This document shows positions 19,310-28,500 of a DNA stretch of 28,500 nt, in pieces. The position numbers were made by a program, and so were the translations under genes. Where the stretch lies: assembly GCA_009760855.2 (NCBI GenBank), contig WPIO01000068.1, positions 1,537,501 through 1,566,000 of the forward strand, written 5' to 3'. The stretch comes from Cristatella mucedo. Lineage: Eukaryota; Bryozoa; Phylactolaemata; Cristatellidae. The stretch's first letter is position 1, and every line of letters starts with the position of its first letter. The notes beneath the pieces were generated by a model. That model was not told the DNA's origin. It was given only the letters and a program-made list of their open reading frames with translations, and did no database searches.

Positions 19310-20320
19310 ACGATTAAGGCTCATGCCCGAGAGTCTTGAATAAAGTGAATTGCAATGATCTAAACTCGATGTCACAAACATGTAACTAGTTTGGTCGTCA
19401 CATACTTATCATAGCAGGGCGTTATTTTGACAGTGTTGCTCATCTGAAAGTAGGCATACTGGAGAGCTGAGGCAATGTTCTTCATCCAAATGAGAAGTCG
19501 TTCGGTAATAGCTGTGCCCAGATTATGGGCAACGATGCTAGATGAGCCAATCTTGAGGGTCGCGTCTTCCAGCTGGATGATGACTTCGCTTGCCCATAAC
19601 TACTAGGCTGACCTTATCATCATCAAGCTTCAAGCAAACCAAGTGCAAAATTTTTGATGGTGGCAGTAAGGCAATTAGGAGGTGACTTGGTTGCAGAGCA
19701 CATAGCTGGAAAAGGTAAAAAAAAATGGTTGAGCTGAGTCTCAACGGCTTAGAAGTGAGAGCCAAGATTGCATTCGACCTTGCCATCGCCCTGAGGAAGG
19801 GCATACATGTAAATAGTGAATGGATAGGGGGCCCATGAACAAGCCATTAGGTAACCTTAATTTTAAGGGCCTCTGTTGATGATTGGCAGCTGTTTACGTC
19901 TACATTCTGACCTCTCTCACTGAGAGGTAACATCTGATCCAGTTTAGCACTGTGTCTGTAATATTCTAGATGAGTGAAGAGGCGATCCAGAAGGATCCGG
20001 TGGTCAATAGTATCAGCTGCTGCTCAGAGATGTCGGAGAGCTAGCAGGGCAGCCCTATCAGGATCAGCATTTCGCAGAAGGTCATAGAAATCTCAACAGA
20101 GCAGTCTTCTTGTGGAATAGACAGCTCTAAATTAACTCCTATTTAAAGTTGCTAACTGACTGACATAGTCGTTAAGCTGCTTGGCCACTGCCTGCTTAAG
20201 TGTCCTGATAGGAATGACCGAAGGGAGACTGGACAAAGTTACTTAGGTGATTAGGATCTAGGGTAGTTGGGTGGCCCCATACAGAGGCTGCTTTAAGAAG
20301 GTTTTGTCATCAGGCAGCTC
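19310..20320 (-). mobile_element. LINE reverse-transcriptase fragment (L2/CR1-like), minus strand
   Basis: Read on the minus strand, broken frames give in order: VAKQLNDY, SAAADTIDHRILLDRLF (the RT motif normally F-DT-DH), LSERGQNVDVNSCQSS, CLKLDDDKVSLVVMG, LKIGSSSIVAHNLG and AYFQMSNTVKITPCYDKY. This is the normal order of the middle to C-terminal RT domain of a non-LTR retrotransposon. Stops and frameshifts interrupt each block. The 3' tail is not present at the low-coordinate end. Which of families A or B it belongs to is unclear. Confidence 0.8.
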
Positions 20321-20327
20321 ACAGGAA

Positions 20328-20507
20328 ATGGCACATTAGGTAAGGCGGTTGCGGTTGCTTTCACGACTTCTGTCCCGAGGTCGTGGGTTCGATTCGTGGT
20401 CGATCCTTTATCGCCACTGCAAGCAGTAGTGATAGCCGTAGAGGCTCTTCTGTCGCTATACAAAACGAGGCTGTTTATTCAGCTAGGATTTTATTTATTT
20501 ATTTATT
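20328..20507 (+). mobile_element. SINE-1 copy (tRNA-derived), plus strand
   Basis: ATGGCACATTAGGTAAGGCGG (A-box region), CCCGAGGTCGTGGGTTCGATTC with a canonical B box GGTTCGATTC at 20386-20395, GATCCTTTATCGCCACTGCA, GGCTCTTCTGTCGCTATACA, GAGGCTGTTTATTCAGCTAG and an (ATTT)n tail from 20489. This copy shows the pol III boxes most clearly. It is inserted immediately beside the 5' end of the minus-strand LINE. Confidence 0.88.
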
Positions 20508-20879
20508 GGGGTTAAGGTGCATTCCAGATGTTGTGATGTCAGCCTACACCATAGAAGCAGTTCCTGGTACACTTGAAGGAAGGGTTCGAGAGTAGCTTGT
20601 GACTGAGCAGCGCAGCACCGTCCTCTTCGGCTCCACCGCGGCTGCAGTGAGGCTTCACCGGTTGTGAAGGGATGGATGAAGCTCAATCATGTGCCGGTGC
20701 TTTGTTTTCTTGATGATGCTACTGGCTTACAAATCGATTGCAAACTGCAGTGCTGAGCCGGCTGTTGGCTACTTGTCATCTGCGACTGAGGCAGTCCATT
20801 GCACAGGCCCTAGGCCCTACGGGAGCCGGTTTGCTCGTAGCGTCTCCTGTATGCCTCCTCATCCGAGGCTTAGTTAGGC
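20508..20879. other. Intron, unassigned
   Basis: No gene or repeat family recognised between the SINE and the next LINE tail. Confidence 0.45.
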
Positions 20880-21135
20880 TAATAATAATTATAATGCACT
20901 TGATAAAGCGCCCTCAGATAACTTAATCTCTTTCTAGGCGCTTTACATTTGCTTCGAAGTGAAATGCGATTGAATAATAAGTAAAATCATGCATGAAAAA
21001 CAAACAAAATGAATAATATGGTTAGGGGTGACATGCACAGGGTCAGCATGCAAATGTGATTAGTGGCAGCATGCACAGTGTCAGCACACATAAGCACATG
21101 AAGGACGAATCACAGGGACCCACTAAATGCTGTCC
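20880..21135 (-). mobile_element. LINE family B 3' fragment, minus strand
   Basis: Starts with AATAATAATTATAATGCACTTGATAAAGCGCC (tail and hairpin in reverse), then GGCGCTTTACATTTGC, GTTAGGGGTGACATGCACAG, GTCAGCATGCAAATGTGATTAG and GCATGCACAGTGTCAGCAC, and ends at the GGGACCCACTAAATGCTGTCCTA block. All are reverse complements of blocks at 26130-26360. Confidence 0.88.
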
Positions 21136-21765
21136 TAAATAGATGTAGAGTGTGTGCACTTGTTGCTTATGGCCCGGATGAACCGGAGAATTAAAAGCTG
21201 CTGCTTTGCGTTTCGAAGTTTCTTGCCACGGTCGTGATTGCTATCTAGTCTTCACATATTCTCAATGATTTGAGCACACTAGCAAAGCTGTGGTACATGT
21301 AAAAGGCCGCTCTATAAGTGCAAGATGAGCAGGACGCCCTCGCACGAACCCACTGCATCCCCAAGAGGCCGTGTGCAGTAGCAGCTAGTTTGCATAACCG
21401 TGATCGTGCATACTCATTTAAATCAGTTTTACATCGATTATGTTTCTGGTGATTACCACCCGGTCACCGTTAAGCACCGTAGTCTGCCGAGTCTGCTGTG
21501 AAGTAAAGTCCAAGGACCTCGTCGAAGATTGGCTCCTATAGTCTGATGGCTTATGTATAAAGATTAATTAGCTAATAACTTTATCTGCCGAGGTGGATAC
21601 ATGGTGTGTGCAGGTGTGAGCTGACGGTGTATTTGTCAAAGTGATCATTTATGATTGCTAAACATGATCTTTTGAGCGTGGTTTCTGCATTCCTACGATT
21701 GCTGACAAGCTGTCGCGATGTCCCCTGTCATGCCTAGGAACTAAGCCAATGTAGTTGTTGAGCAG
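21136..21765. other. Intron end, unassigned
   Basis: No recognised element. It ends with the weak-pyrimidine acceptor GTAGTTGTTGAGCAG at 21765. Confidence 0.45.
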
Positions 21766-21854
21766 GTGTGGGACTACGTCATGCCGTACTGGTTGGAGTC
21801 GATAAGGACCGAGTTAAACCTGAAAGAGCGGGAGGAGGTGAAAGGGCTGCTCAG
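21766..21854 (+). CDS. unc79: unc79 exon (VWDYVMPYWLESIRTE block)
   Basis: Twenty-nine codons plus two bases, phase 0 start and phase 2 end, donor AG|GTGAGT. It reads VWDYVMPYWLESIRTELNLK then EEVKGLL. Vertebrate UNC79 has VWECIMPEWLEAIRTEV at this place. It is flanked by introns of 3.0 and 5.3 kb. It was too short to stand out as an ORF and was found by phase and similarity. Confidence 0.95.
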
Positions 21855-22539
21855 GTGAGTGTCTATGGCTGTCTATGATGCTGTGCGTGTAGCCTGAATA
21901 GCTGAAGTGACTGACCTGTTGGTGCATGCTCACAGGATGCTTCCAGCTGGCAAAGCTGACGTTCCTAATAACATCGTTCCTAATCCGTTACGACGATCCT
22001 TTTGATAAGGCAATTAAGGCGTTTAGAAGGTCGTAAACGGAGCAGAGTATTGGAAGAGTGTGCAACACTATTTCAAGTTACTAGTACATCGAGCTGTTGT
22101 GCAGCCTATGCGATACTAGTCCACGATCAGTATAATGTACTAGTTTCTGGCTTGATCCACTACGACCGGAAAAAATGTGGTCCGAGAATTCGTCCTACTT
22201 CTGCTTCTTCCTCGGTCTCTCAGGCACTAGTTAGTCGTGCGAAGTTGTAGCATTTCGATGTCTAATTTCAACTACGATTGCAGATGCAAGTTAGCAAATA
22301 TCTTTCCCATTCTTCACCTCTTTCTTTGATACTCATCATTGCTATGCCTTCGTTTTAGACGGTAAACACTACGGAGCCACTGTAAATGTGACTTTAGGGA
22401 CAGACAAACGGACTAACTAGCAAACCTGGCTTATTATAAGGGCTGATAATTTTCCATACCCACAAACCGCATGCACAGTGCACACATGCACCTTTAAGCT
22501 CGAGGTGGCACGTGTGCCTGTGTGCTTCTTCCTCTCTCC
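21855..22539. other. Intron, unassigned
   Basis: Start of a 5289-bp intron. An open frame at 22002-22250 (82 codons) has no recognised similarity. Confidence 0.45.
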
Positions 22540-22568
22540 CTCCTTCCATCCCTCCCTCCCTCCCTCCA
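22537..22568. repeat. (CCCT)n microsatellite
   Basis: Short run of CCTT/CCAT/CCCT tetranucleotides ending CCCTCCCTCCCTCC. Confidence 0.85.
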
Positions 22569-22629
22569 GAATCTATCCCACTCAACGCCAGGACTTTGTT
22601 TGTCGTGTTGTAAGTGTGAAGTTTCGTGT

Positions 22630-23105
22630 GGATATAATAATAATAATAATCCGTTTGCATAGCACCCTGATTGAATACATCTTTTTCTAGGCACTTTAAA
22701 TGTGCTGCAAAGGGAGCTGGTCAATTGGGCCATTAAAATATGCCCACGTGTCAGCTGTTGCATAATCATAATAAGCATACGCGATAATTCATAGCGATCA
22801 AGCAAATGCTACGAGGAACAGGTGAATTTCAGCTCTTCTCTGGATCTAAGGTTGGTTAGAGGCATAGCTAAGCGACTTGAGTTAGAAGAGAAGGAGTCAC
22901 TTTGCCTTGCCTGATTGAGAAGTAGTTGGGGTCGATAGGCCGGAGCAAGAGAAAGGGTGGAGCTGAAAGTGAGTAACAAGACCTTGAAGTCGATTATCTG
23001 CTTGATGGGAGGCAGGTCAGCGAGAAGGTCAGTGGAATTTCTTGTATAGAATTGTTCATAATTTGCAGGCATGTCAGTGTACTTTCGCACGTGAGACGTC
23101 TGCAA
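22630..23105 (-). mobile_element. LINE fragment with RT C-terminus, minus strand
   Basis: Begins with (AAT)n at 22635-22651 and a decayed hairpin (GCACCCTGATTGAATAC...CTAGGCACTTTAAATG). Upstream on the minus strand one open frame gives DLPPIKQIIDFKVLLLTFSS, LAPAYRPQLLL and TNLRSREELKF, aligning with the LPVKQRIDFKVLSLTFGS, MAPAYLSDILP and TNLKSFGDHAF blocks of the element at 25217-26385. Confidence 0.85.
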
Positions 23106-23294
23106 CTAACCACCCTACGAGCTTGGTTTTGCATCAGATGTAAGCACCTTATTGCGCAGGTTGGAAGACATGCGATTAGTCAGCTACAAAAGCCAAGCCG
23201 AGATGTCACAGAATCGTGGGCCAATTTGGATGTAGTATCCGTGTCTTAGCCTGCCGGAATTTCTCCAATTTTATATGTAAATCGTTACCTGTAG

Positions 23295-23775
23295 CTTCAC
23301 AAAACTACAAGGACCAAGTGGGTGTTATTCTGGAGTTTTCTTTTATGCATTAAAACCGCACTTAAAACCCAAGCATTTTATTGTGCACATACGCTAGACA
23401 ACAGCTTTCATATCACAGCAAAGAGAATGCGAGAATCGTAGCTAAGTCAGGAGGGAAGTTGAGGAAGTGGAAGTAGCAGTGCAGGACTGCTGGAAAGGAT
23501 GTGATTGTCAGCAGTTGATGAGGAGACGTTGCTGTCTAAGAATTTCGGAAGTGACTTCTGCCGTCTAGCACCTGCAGAGTAAAATTTTCTATCACTAGCA
23601 GTCTATTAGGGGACCCGAGGGTTCGACGAGGCTGAACATATTGCAGCAGCTCAGCTAAGTATGAAGGAGCCAAGCAGTGGCAGGCCTTGTGGGCGAGAGT
23701 AGGAAGCTTTACTTGTACCCATTGAGTTGATCAATGGGTAACCATCGAAGCTACTTCAGCAATATAGGCACATGG
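23295..23775 (-). mobile_element. LINE family A 3' fragment, minus strand
   Basis: On the minus strand: AAAACTCCAGAATAACACCC and the CTTGGTCCTTGTAGTTTTGTG end, upstream GAGTCACTTCCGAAATTCTT, GTCCTGCACTGC, GCCTGCCACTGCTTGGCTCC and GGTTACCCATTGATCAACTC. These correspond to 840-1340 of copy 1. Confidence 0.78.
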
Positions 23776-24599
23776 CTTATTTATCTGTGAGTTATTGGAA
23801 TTGTCAATGGCAAAGTCACTTAAGAGCAGGACACTCAGTTTACATGCAGATGCTACAGGAAAGGCGATCGAGTGAAGAAGCATCGGCGGGATGCTTAAGA
23901 TGGCCGGTGGAGCATAGCAACCAAGCCTCAAGTAAACACCCGGTCTTATCGCTGTCCAAACGTTCTGCAGTTGAGAAAACTGACTCTTTAGATGTGACAC
24001 GACCCATCTGAGAGCTCAGAACCTTCTATTCACTTCACCCGGAGACACTCGATATGATTCAAGTCTGAAGATCGACTGGGCCGCTCCTAAGCTCAATGGC
24101 CCTAAACTTATTCAACAGTGTAACGCAAAATATTTATTGAATAGGTTTTGCATAAAACTTAATCCCATTGCCCAGTTTGAAAAGAAAATTATCTTTACAA
24201 AAGCTCATTGAACTCCTGAAACTTTCTAGAGTAGTTGCAGATAAACGTCTTGCATCCTGATGTGAGGTATCCACCTCTCAAGTGCCCCATGCAGCCCCTT
24301 TGGAGCCAAATTCCACCGTCTTCTGAAGGCGTTGAAGTCGTCGAAGAAGTCGTTGTCGTTGAAGATGTCGTTGAAGCCTCCAGAGGAGCAACAGCGAGCA
24401 GACAGCATACATTTGTAGTTACCAGAAGGCGCTAATTTACTCTCATCGTCCCATTCGATTTTTGCTCCAGCCTTTTTGCGTCCATCGTGCTCTTGCCTTC
24501 AGCAGCCACTCTAAACGAGCTACTTTAATGCTTGCCGAGCTACCTTATGCCTGACGGACAGAGGTCACTTGTTTGAATTCCGAGAAAATCTCGTGATAT
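23776..24599. other. Intron, unassigned; small GAAGTCGTC-type repeat
   Basis: No gene recognised. Near 24330-24375 a GTCGTTGAAG/GTCGAAGAA repeat occurs. The segment may include more of the Tc1-like element next to it, but I could not read a transposase frame in it. Confidence 0.4.
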
Positions 24600-24793
24600 C
24601 AGTCTGTCCTTGTGGCTGTAGTGACATGTGGGCGGCCGGCTCTATTTGCACTATTGATTATATTGGTCTTCGCCATCTTCTTTAAGTTGTCCCTCACCGA
24701 AATCTCACCAGTTTCCAATTGCATAGCAATTGCAACGTTACTAAGTCCCGTTTGGTGCAAAGCCCACGTTTGGTTCTTTGTAAAGTGAATCAA
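24600..24793 (-). pseudogene. Tc1/mariner-like transposase N-terminal fragment
   Basis: A minus-strand frame gives LHQTGLSNVAIAMQLETGEI, then SVRDNLKKMAK and NRAGRPHVTTATRTD followed by a stop. This has the shape of the paired helix-turn-helix DNA-binding region of Tc1-like transposases, including the GRP-type hook (GRPRVTT in active elements). The catalytic domain is not seen. Relic of a cut-and-paste element; similarity is judged from memory. Confidence 0.6.
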
Positions 24794-24879
24794 GTACGTG
24801 GTCTTAATGGAGTGGCAATTGTCGATGGCATGCGGCTAGTAAATGAGTACTAGAAATGTGTGCTGTTGTTTCACTACTA

Positions 24880-24970
24880 CTGCTGCGCAAGTACCAAGAA
24901 AGAGATTTGGTTCTCTCAGGTTGCCATAGAACAGCTGTGTTATTATTCTTATTATTATTATTCTTATTAC
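24880..24970 (+). mobile_element. LINE family B 3' tail only, plus strand
   Basis: CAAGTACCAAGAAAGAGATTTGGTTCTCTCAGG resembles the hairpin region of the other B copies, and it ends in (ATT)n with TTCTTATT interruptions. It is strongly truncated. Confidence 0.6.
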
Positions 24971-24999
24971 GAAAATGCACAGGACCTCTGGTGCAAAAG

Positions 25000-25085
25000 T
25001 GCGTAATTGTAATAATCTTAATTATTTTGTATAGTGCTGTACAAGAACTGAATCTCTATCAAAGTGCTTTACAACTACTGCAAAT
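25000..25085 (-). mobile_element. LINE family B 3' tail only, minus strand
   Basis: TAATAATCTTAATTATTTTG then TAGTGCTGTACAAGAACTGAA and ATCAAAGTGCTTTACAACTA: a decayed reverse-oriented tail with its hairpin. Confidence 0.55.
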
Positions 25086-25109
25086 ACAGCCTGTGTGACT
25101 GTCGGTAGT

Positions 25110-25186
25110 CCTTGCAAAAATACCTTTGCAGCAAATGTGAAGCGCATAGAAAAAGATGGAGTTTTCTTGGGGTGCTTTATCAAGTG

Positions 25187-25216
<30 letters not shown>
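25110..25216 (+). mobile_element. LINE family B 3' tail only, plus strand
   Basis: CCTTTGCAGCAAATGTGAAG, then the hairpin with a G-T wobble in the outer stem, then GCTTTATCAAGTGCATT and about ten ATT repeats. Confidence 0.85.
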
Positions 25217-25221
<5 letters not shown>

Positions 25222-26385
25222 CATGTCAGATGCTGGTGGAGCTAGGGCCTCGAAGTACTGCCAGAGAGTAAGAGAAGCTATACTGATGCACTCAAGTTTG
25301 GCAATGATAGCAGAGCAGTACCTTTGTACCTTTGCTTTGATCCCTCCCAGCCTTCGAGCACCTCGAATTCTCTCAACTCACTTGCTGCATGTATTGATGT
25401 CATCTGTACATGGATGGCAGCAAATTTGCTAAAACTTAACGATGATAAATATAACTTACTAGTTATGGGCAAACCCAGTGTGATTCACAAATTAGAAAGA
25501 CTGACTCTCAAAATTGGCTCTGCCAGCATGTTGACTCAGCTCAAAATCTAGGTGTCATGTTCCAAAGTGACCCCTCGTTAAACAAACACATCAGCTCCAC
25601 AGTCAAATATGTCTAGTTTCAGCTACATAACATTGCTAAAATTCAAGCTTGTTTTGATAAGGATACCACGTCTAAGGTGGTCCATGCATTCGTGACATCC
25701 CGTCTTGACTTCTGGAATTCACTGCTTGCTGGCCTACCGGCATGTGCAATCAGGCGATTGTAGCTGGTGCAAAACTCTGCAGCTAGGCTTGTCTGTCGTG
25801 AGCGTCGCAGTTGCCACATTACTCCACTTCTCGACGACCTGCACTGGCTACCAGTCAAGCAACGAATTGACTTCAAGGTTTTGTCACTCACTTTTGGGTC
25901 CCTTCATTCTATGGCTCCAGCCTATCTGTCGGATATACTACCCCATCAGGCCAAGCATCGCTTTTCGGAATCCAACAGTCTAGAAATACCTCGTACAAAC
26001 CTTAAATCCTTTGGAGACCACGCATTTAGTTCATATGCTCCCAAAGCCTGGAACTCCCTCCCGACCTGCGTCAGAACATCCCCTGACCTGACCACATTTA
26101 AAAGGAACCTAAAAACACACCTATTTAGGACAGCATGTAGTGGGTCCCTGTGATTCGTCCTTAATGTGCTTATGCGTGCTGACACTGTGCATGCTGCTAC
26201 TAACCACATTTGCATGCTGACCCTGTGCATGTCACCCCTAACTATGTTATTCATGTTTATCAATAATGGTATTACTCACCATTCAATTGCATTTCCCTTT
26301 GCAGCAAATGTAAAGCGCCTAGAAAGAGATTTAGTTCTCCGAGGGCGCTAAATCAAATGCATTATTATCATTGCTATTAGCAGGA
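25217..26385 (+). mobile_element. LINE family B, longest copy (RT C-terminal half and 3' end)
   Basis: Broken but readable RT. One frame at 25360-25550 gives CIDVICTWMAANLLKLNDDK and YNLLVMGKPS. Another after 25630 gives FVTSRLDFWNSLLAGLPA, and the frame 25767-26153 gives SAARLV, LHWLPVKQRIDFKVLSLTFG, LKSFGDHAFSSYAPKAWNSL and TFKRNLKTHLF with a stop at about 26151. The 3' UTR carries the TGCTGACACTGTGC and CATGTCACCCCTAAC blocks, the terminal hairpin near 26310-26350 and a short (ATT) tail. It is 5'-truncated and has at least two stops or shifts, so it is inactive. Other B copies in the window match its 3' end. Confidence 0.88.
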
Positions 26386-27143
26386 CAGCAATCAAGAACG
26401 TCCGAAACGAGTTCATTTCCGTTACTTATTACCGTGGAATCCACAGTTATTGCCACAAATCCACATTAGTCAACCAATTTGGTTGAAATATAACCGACTA
26501 CTCATCACCATCACTTTAGATAGCCTCTCATAAGGTCCTAATCTGCGAGTGACGAATCAGCTTCGCGAGACTGATGATCTCACGATCTGTTTTGGATGCA
26601 GTTGGATAGTTGTGACTCTAACCATGCCTGAGTCTTGACCTGCAGACCGATCGTTCGAATGCTCTCAGATGCTCTCAGTGAGGCAGTTTTGCAGTTTTTC
26701 TTGTCCAAGCAGTTTTGACACGTTCAGGAGCCAAATTGCGCGAAGCCACGTATTTTTCCTTATATCTGTACCTGTTGTCTTCTATGTTAGAGTGATTCCA
26801 GCCGAAACCGCTAGTTGGTTCAGAGTAGAATTACGTCTATCTTTGGTCTTGATATGTATACTGTGTAGCAGTGACCAATGTCAGTTATAGGTGGGCATTT
26901 GGATAGCTTCCAGAATATGCTGATAGCTGTGGTAGTGACACGGCCACGCGACGTTATGTATCACCGAGCGTTATGTATCGCCGAGCGGTCGTGTCGTCTA
27001 TGCTGCACCGAGCATCCAAAATGCAACAGATCTGTCACCTGCCGCACCGATTATCTGCAGTTTAAGTATGCCTCACTAGCAGGCACATTACTGCCTCGTC
27101 TCGTTCTATCCGAGTTGGCAAAGTCGGTGCATTTACATTGCAG
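26386..27143. other. Intron end, unassigned
   Basis: No gene or repeat family recognised. The frame open from 26878 to 27279 is an accidental extension of the next exon to the left, with the acceptor TTACATTGCAG at 27143 inside it. Confidence 0.5.
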
Positions 27144-27267
27144 CAAAACGTTTGACGTGCTCATGAGCCCTCTACCGTTTCTTCTGGACAAGATGTATCA
27201 TTTTATTGATGAAAGGTTTGAAGTGGGCAACCCGCTGATCCAAGAGCAAGGGCTGCAGTGGCTACAG
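27144..27267 (+). CDS. unc79: unc79 exon (SKTFDVLMSPLPF block)
   Basis: One base completes a Ser codon (AG+C) from 21854, then 41 codons; phase 0 end at CAG|GTGAGT. The joined frame reads LLSKTFDVLMSPLPFLLDKM, then DERFEVGNP and IQEQGLQWLQ. Vertebrate UNC79 has LSKMFDIELCPLPFSMEEMF, and QEQALLWLHV at the end. The phase match across a 5.3-kb intron is strong evidence for the splice. Confidence 0.96.
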
Positions 27268-27956
27268 GTGAGTAGCTAGCATCTGGCACAGTGTGCATCT
27301 GTGTGCGGGCCGCCGCCGGCACCTGCGGCTAGATGCATGTACTGTGATTTCAAAATGCAAAGCGACTGGAGGGAGAGCCATAAGTCGTGGGACTGAATGT
27401 ATAAAAAGAGTTTTGCCACCAGGAGGTGGGCGATTGTGCAACCTCCTGGGTACCGATTCTGTGCTAGACCGATAGGGCTGTCGAGACTACTGATTCTTAC
27501 AACATTCGAGGCAGTGCTGCTAAGCCCCGGCATCGTCATTTCCTTAGTTCTGAGACGAATCCTGGCGTTTTGAGTGAGCAGATGTGTATAGTTATAATTT
27601 CAACTGTTCGCACCTCAATTACTGCAACCGTCAAGCGGGCTATTGTAGGCAACAAGAGACCCTATTCGCTGTTCGATTTACTTTGTCTCGTATCTGGTTT
27701 CAGACTGCCACCATCGACTGTGGCTGGGTGTCTAGATGCATGTGCAGGTTTAAGTCTAGGTAGGACCAAACGTTATCCCAGTCCATGTGGCCCGTCTCTA
27801 GATGCTAAAGAGGTATGTCCGTGGACATTGGTCAGTCGTAGCAGGTGGCAGATGGTTTGGTGACCGCTCGACCCCTTCTGCAGCCTGATGCACTCGGCTG
27901 CTCGCTCTTGGGCTCATGTTCTTGATTGTCCCCTCCCTCAAAGCTCGAGCAGACAC
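27268..27956. other. Intron, unassigned
   Basis: First part of a 973-bp intron. A 97-codon open frame at 27570-27863 has no recognised similarity and no convincing splice borders. Confidence 0.45.
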
Positions 27957-28057
27957 AATAATAATATTAATAATAATAATAATAATACACTTGATAAAGC
28001 GCCCTCAGAGAACTCAATCTCCTTCTAGGCGCTTTACATTTACTGCAAAGAAGACAT
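27957..28057 (-). mobile_element. LINE family B 3' tail only, minus strand
   Basis: (AAT)n, then CACTTGATAAAGCGCCCTCAG and CTAGGCGCTTTACATTTACTG: the reverse complement of the family B terminal hairpin and tail, nearly unmutated. Confidence 0.9.
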
Positions 28058-28240
28058 GTACTGCCGTGTATTGCCGTTTGGCATTTATTGCGCATCCATG
28101 TATTGCCGGACATGCTACCACCTCAGCGATTCGTCCGTTGGTATGCTTGACAGGGTGTCGTTGGTGGAAATGTGATTCATTGTCAATTCCTCGTACCCGT
28201 GAGCACCTTGTCAGCCACCACTGCCTGCACTGTATTGCAG

Positions 28241-28500
28241 ATTCTGTCGTCAGTGGGCGTGCCCATTCCTGTCGTAATGCTGGTGAAGATGTTCCGCGGT
28301 GGCGTGGCTTGGCTTATGCATCCGGACGAGACCACGAACGAACCGGGTCGCGTGGCAGCGTCTTCTGCTGGCAGCCACGTGGGGCCTGTGTCGTCGGCTG
28401 CCGACCAGCGCGGAGGCAGCGGCTCGTGCACGTCCTCAGGCACTCCCGTGGAGCCCGTGGTCAGATGTCTGGTGCTCATGCTGGACGTCCTACTGAAGCA
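28241..28500 (+). CDS. unc79: unc79 exon, continues beyond the window
   Basis: Phase 0 start after ACTGTATTGCAG, 86 codons plus two bases to the window edge. It begins ILSSVGVPIPVVMLVKMFRG, has a Ser/Gly-rich linker (SSAADQRGGSGSSTSSGTP) and ends VRCLVLMLDVLLK. Vertebrate UNC79 has LSELDIMVPLQLLISMF, a long Ser/Arg-rich linker, and CFILMFDLLLKQ. The linker is shorter here. The frame is open to the last base, so the exon 3' end is not seen. Confidence 0.95.
   Translation, partial: MLSSVGVPIPVVMLVKMFRGGVAWLMHPDETTNEPGRVAASSAGSHVGPVSSAADQRGGSGSCTSSGTPVEPVVRCLVLMLDVLLK

Noticed and set aside
20328-20400. Possible tRNA gene (A and B boxes present)
   Set aside because: No acceptor stem or proper cloverleaf; the same sequence recurs with a common body and tail, so it is a SINE head.
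24226-24408. Asp/Phe-rich minus-strand ORF (FNDIFNDNDFFDDFN)
   Set aside because: It comes from a short GTCGTTGAAG-type repeat and has no similarity that I recognise.

Overview
This is nuclear DNA of an invertebrate animal. It shows spliced exons with GT..AG borders, long introns packed with degraded non-LTR retrotransposons and tRNA-derived SINEs, and long (CT)n, (CA)n and (AT)n microsatellites. There are no operons and no long uninterrupted host ORFs. The phylum cannot be fixed from this sequence. The spread of LINEs with (ATT)n tails would suit a lophotrochozoan or a similar marine invertebrate, but that is a guess.

The one host gene I can support is on the + strand: the N-terminal third to middle of unc79. 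UNC79 is the large HEAT-repeat-type subunit that, with UNC80, scaffolds the NALCN sodium-leak channel. Ten exons (6675-6803, 7019-7213, 8745-8909, 14135-14370, 15716-15881, 16032-16136, 18531-18722, 21766-21854, 27144-27267 and 28241 to the window end) join in frame with compatible phases. As far as I can recall vertebrate UNC79, they follow it block by block with no gap. An eleventh, more upstream exon (3711-3727 plus 6442-6551) is split by a transposon. The gene's start and its 3' half lie outside the window.

The main discovery is that a 2.7-kb hAT-Charlie-like DNA transposon (3728-6433) sits inside that upstream exon, in antisense orientation. It has 14-bp perfect terminal inverted repeats and a perfect 8-bp target duplication (CTGTATGC). 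Its transposase keeps the DDE residues and the C-terminal dimerisation region, but its N-terminal BED-type zinc finger is broken by apparent frameshifts.

Layout. 1-3710: intron or upstream DNA with a minisatellite, LINE family A carrying a nested LINE family B tail, a perfect 36-bp palindrome, CA and CT microsatellites and a LINE fragment. 3711-7213: transposon-split exon and the next two exons. 7214-14134: two introns with LINE and SINE copies, a large AT satellite and a pogo/Tigger-like MITE whose inverted repeat contains a C22 run. 14135-18722: five exons with microsatellites and SINEs between them. 18723-28240: long introns filled with LINEs of both orientations, a SINE, a Tc1-like fragment and two short exons. 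28241-28500: the exon running off the end. Comparisons with known families are from memory; no database search was run.
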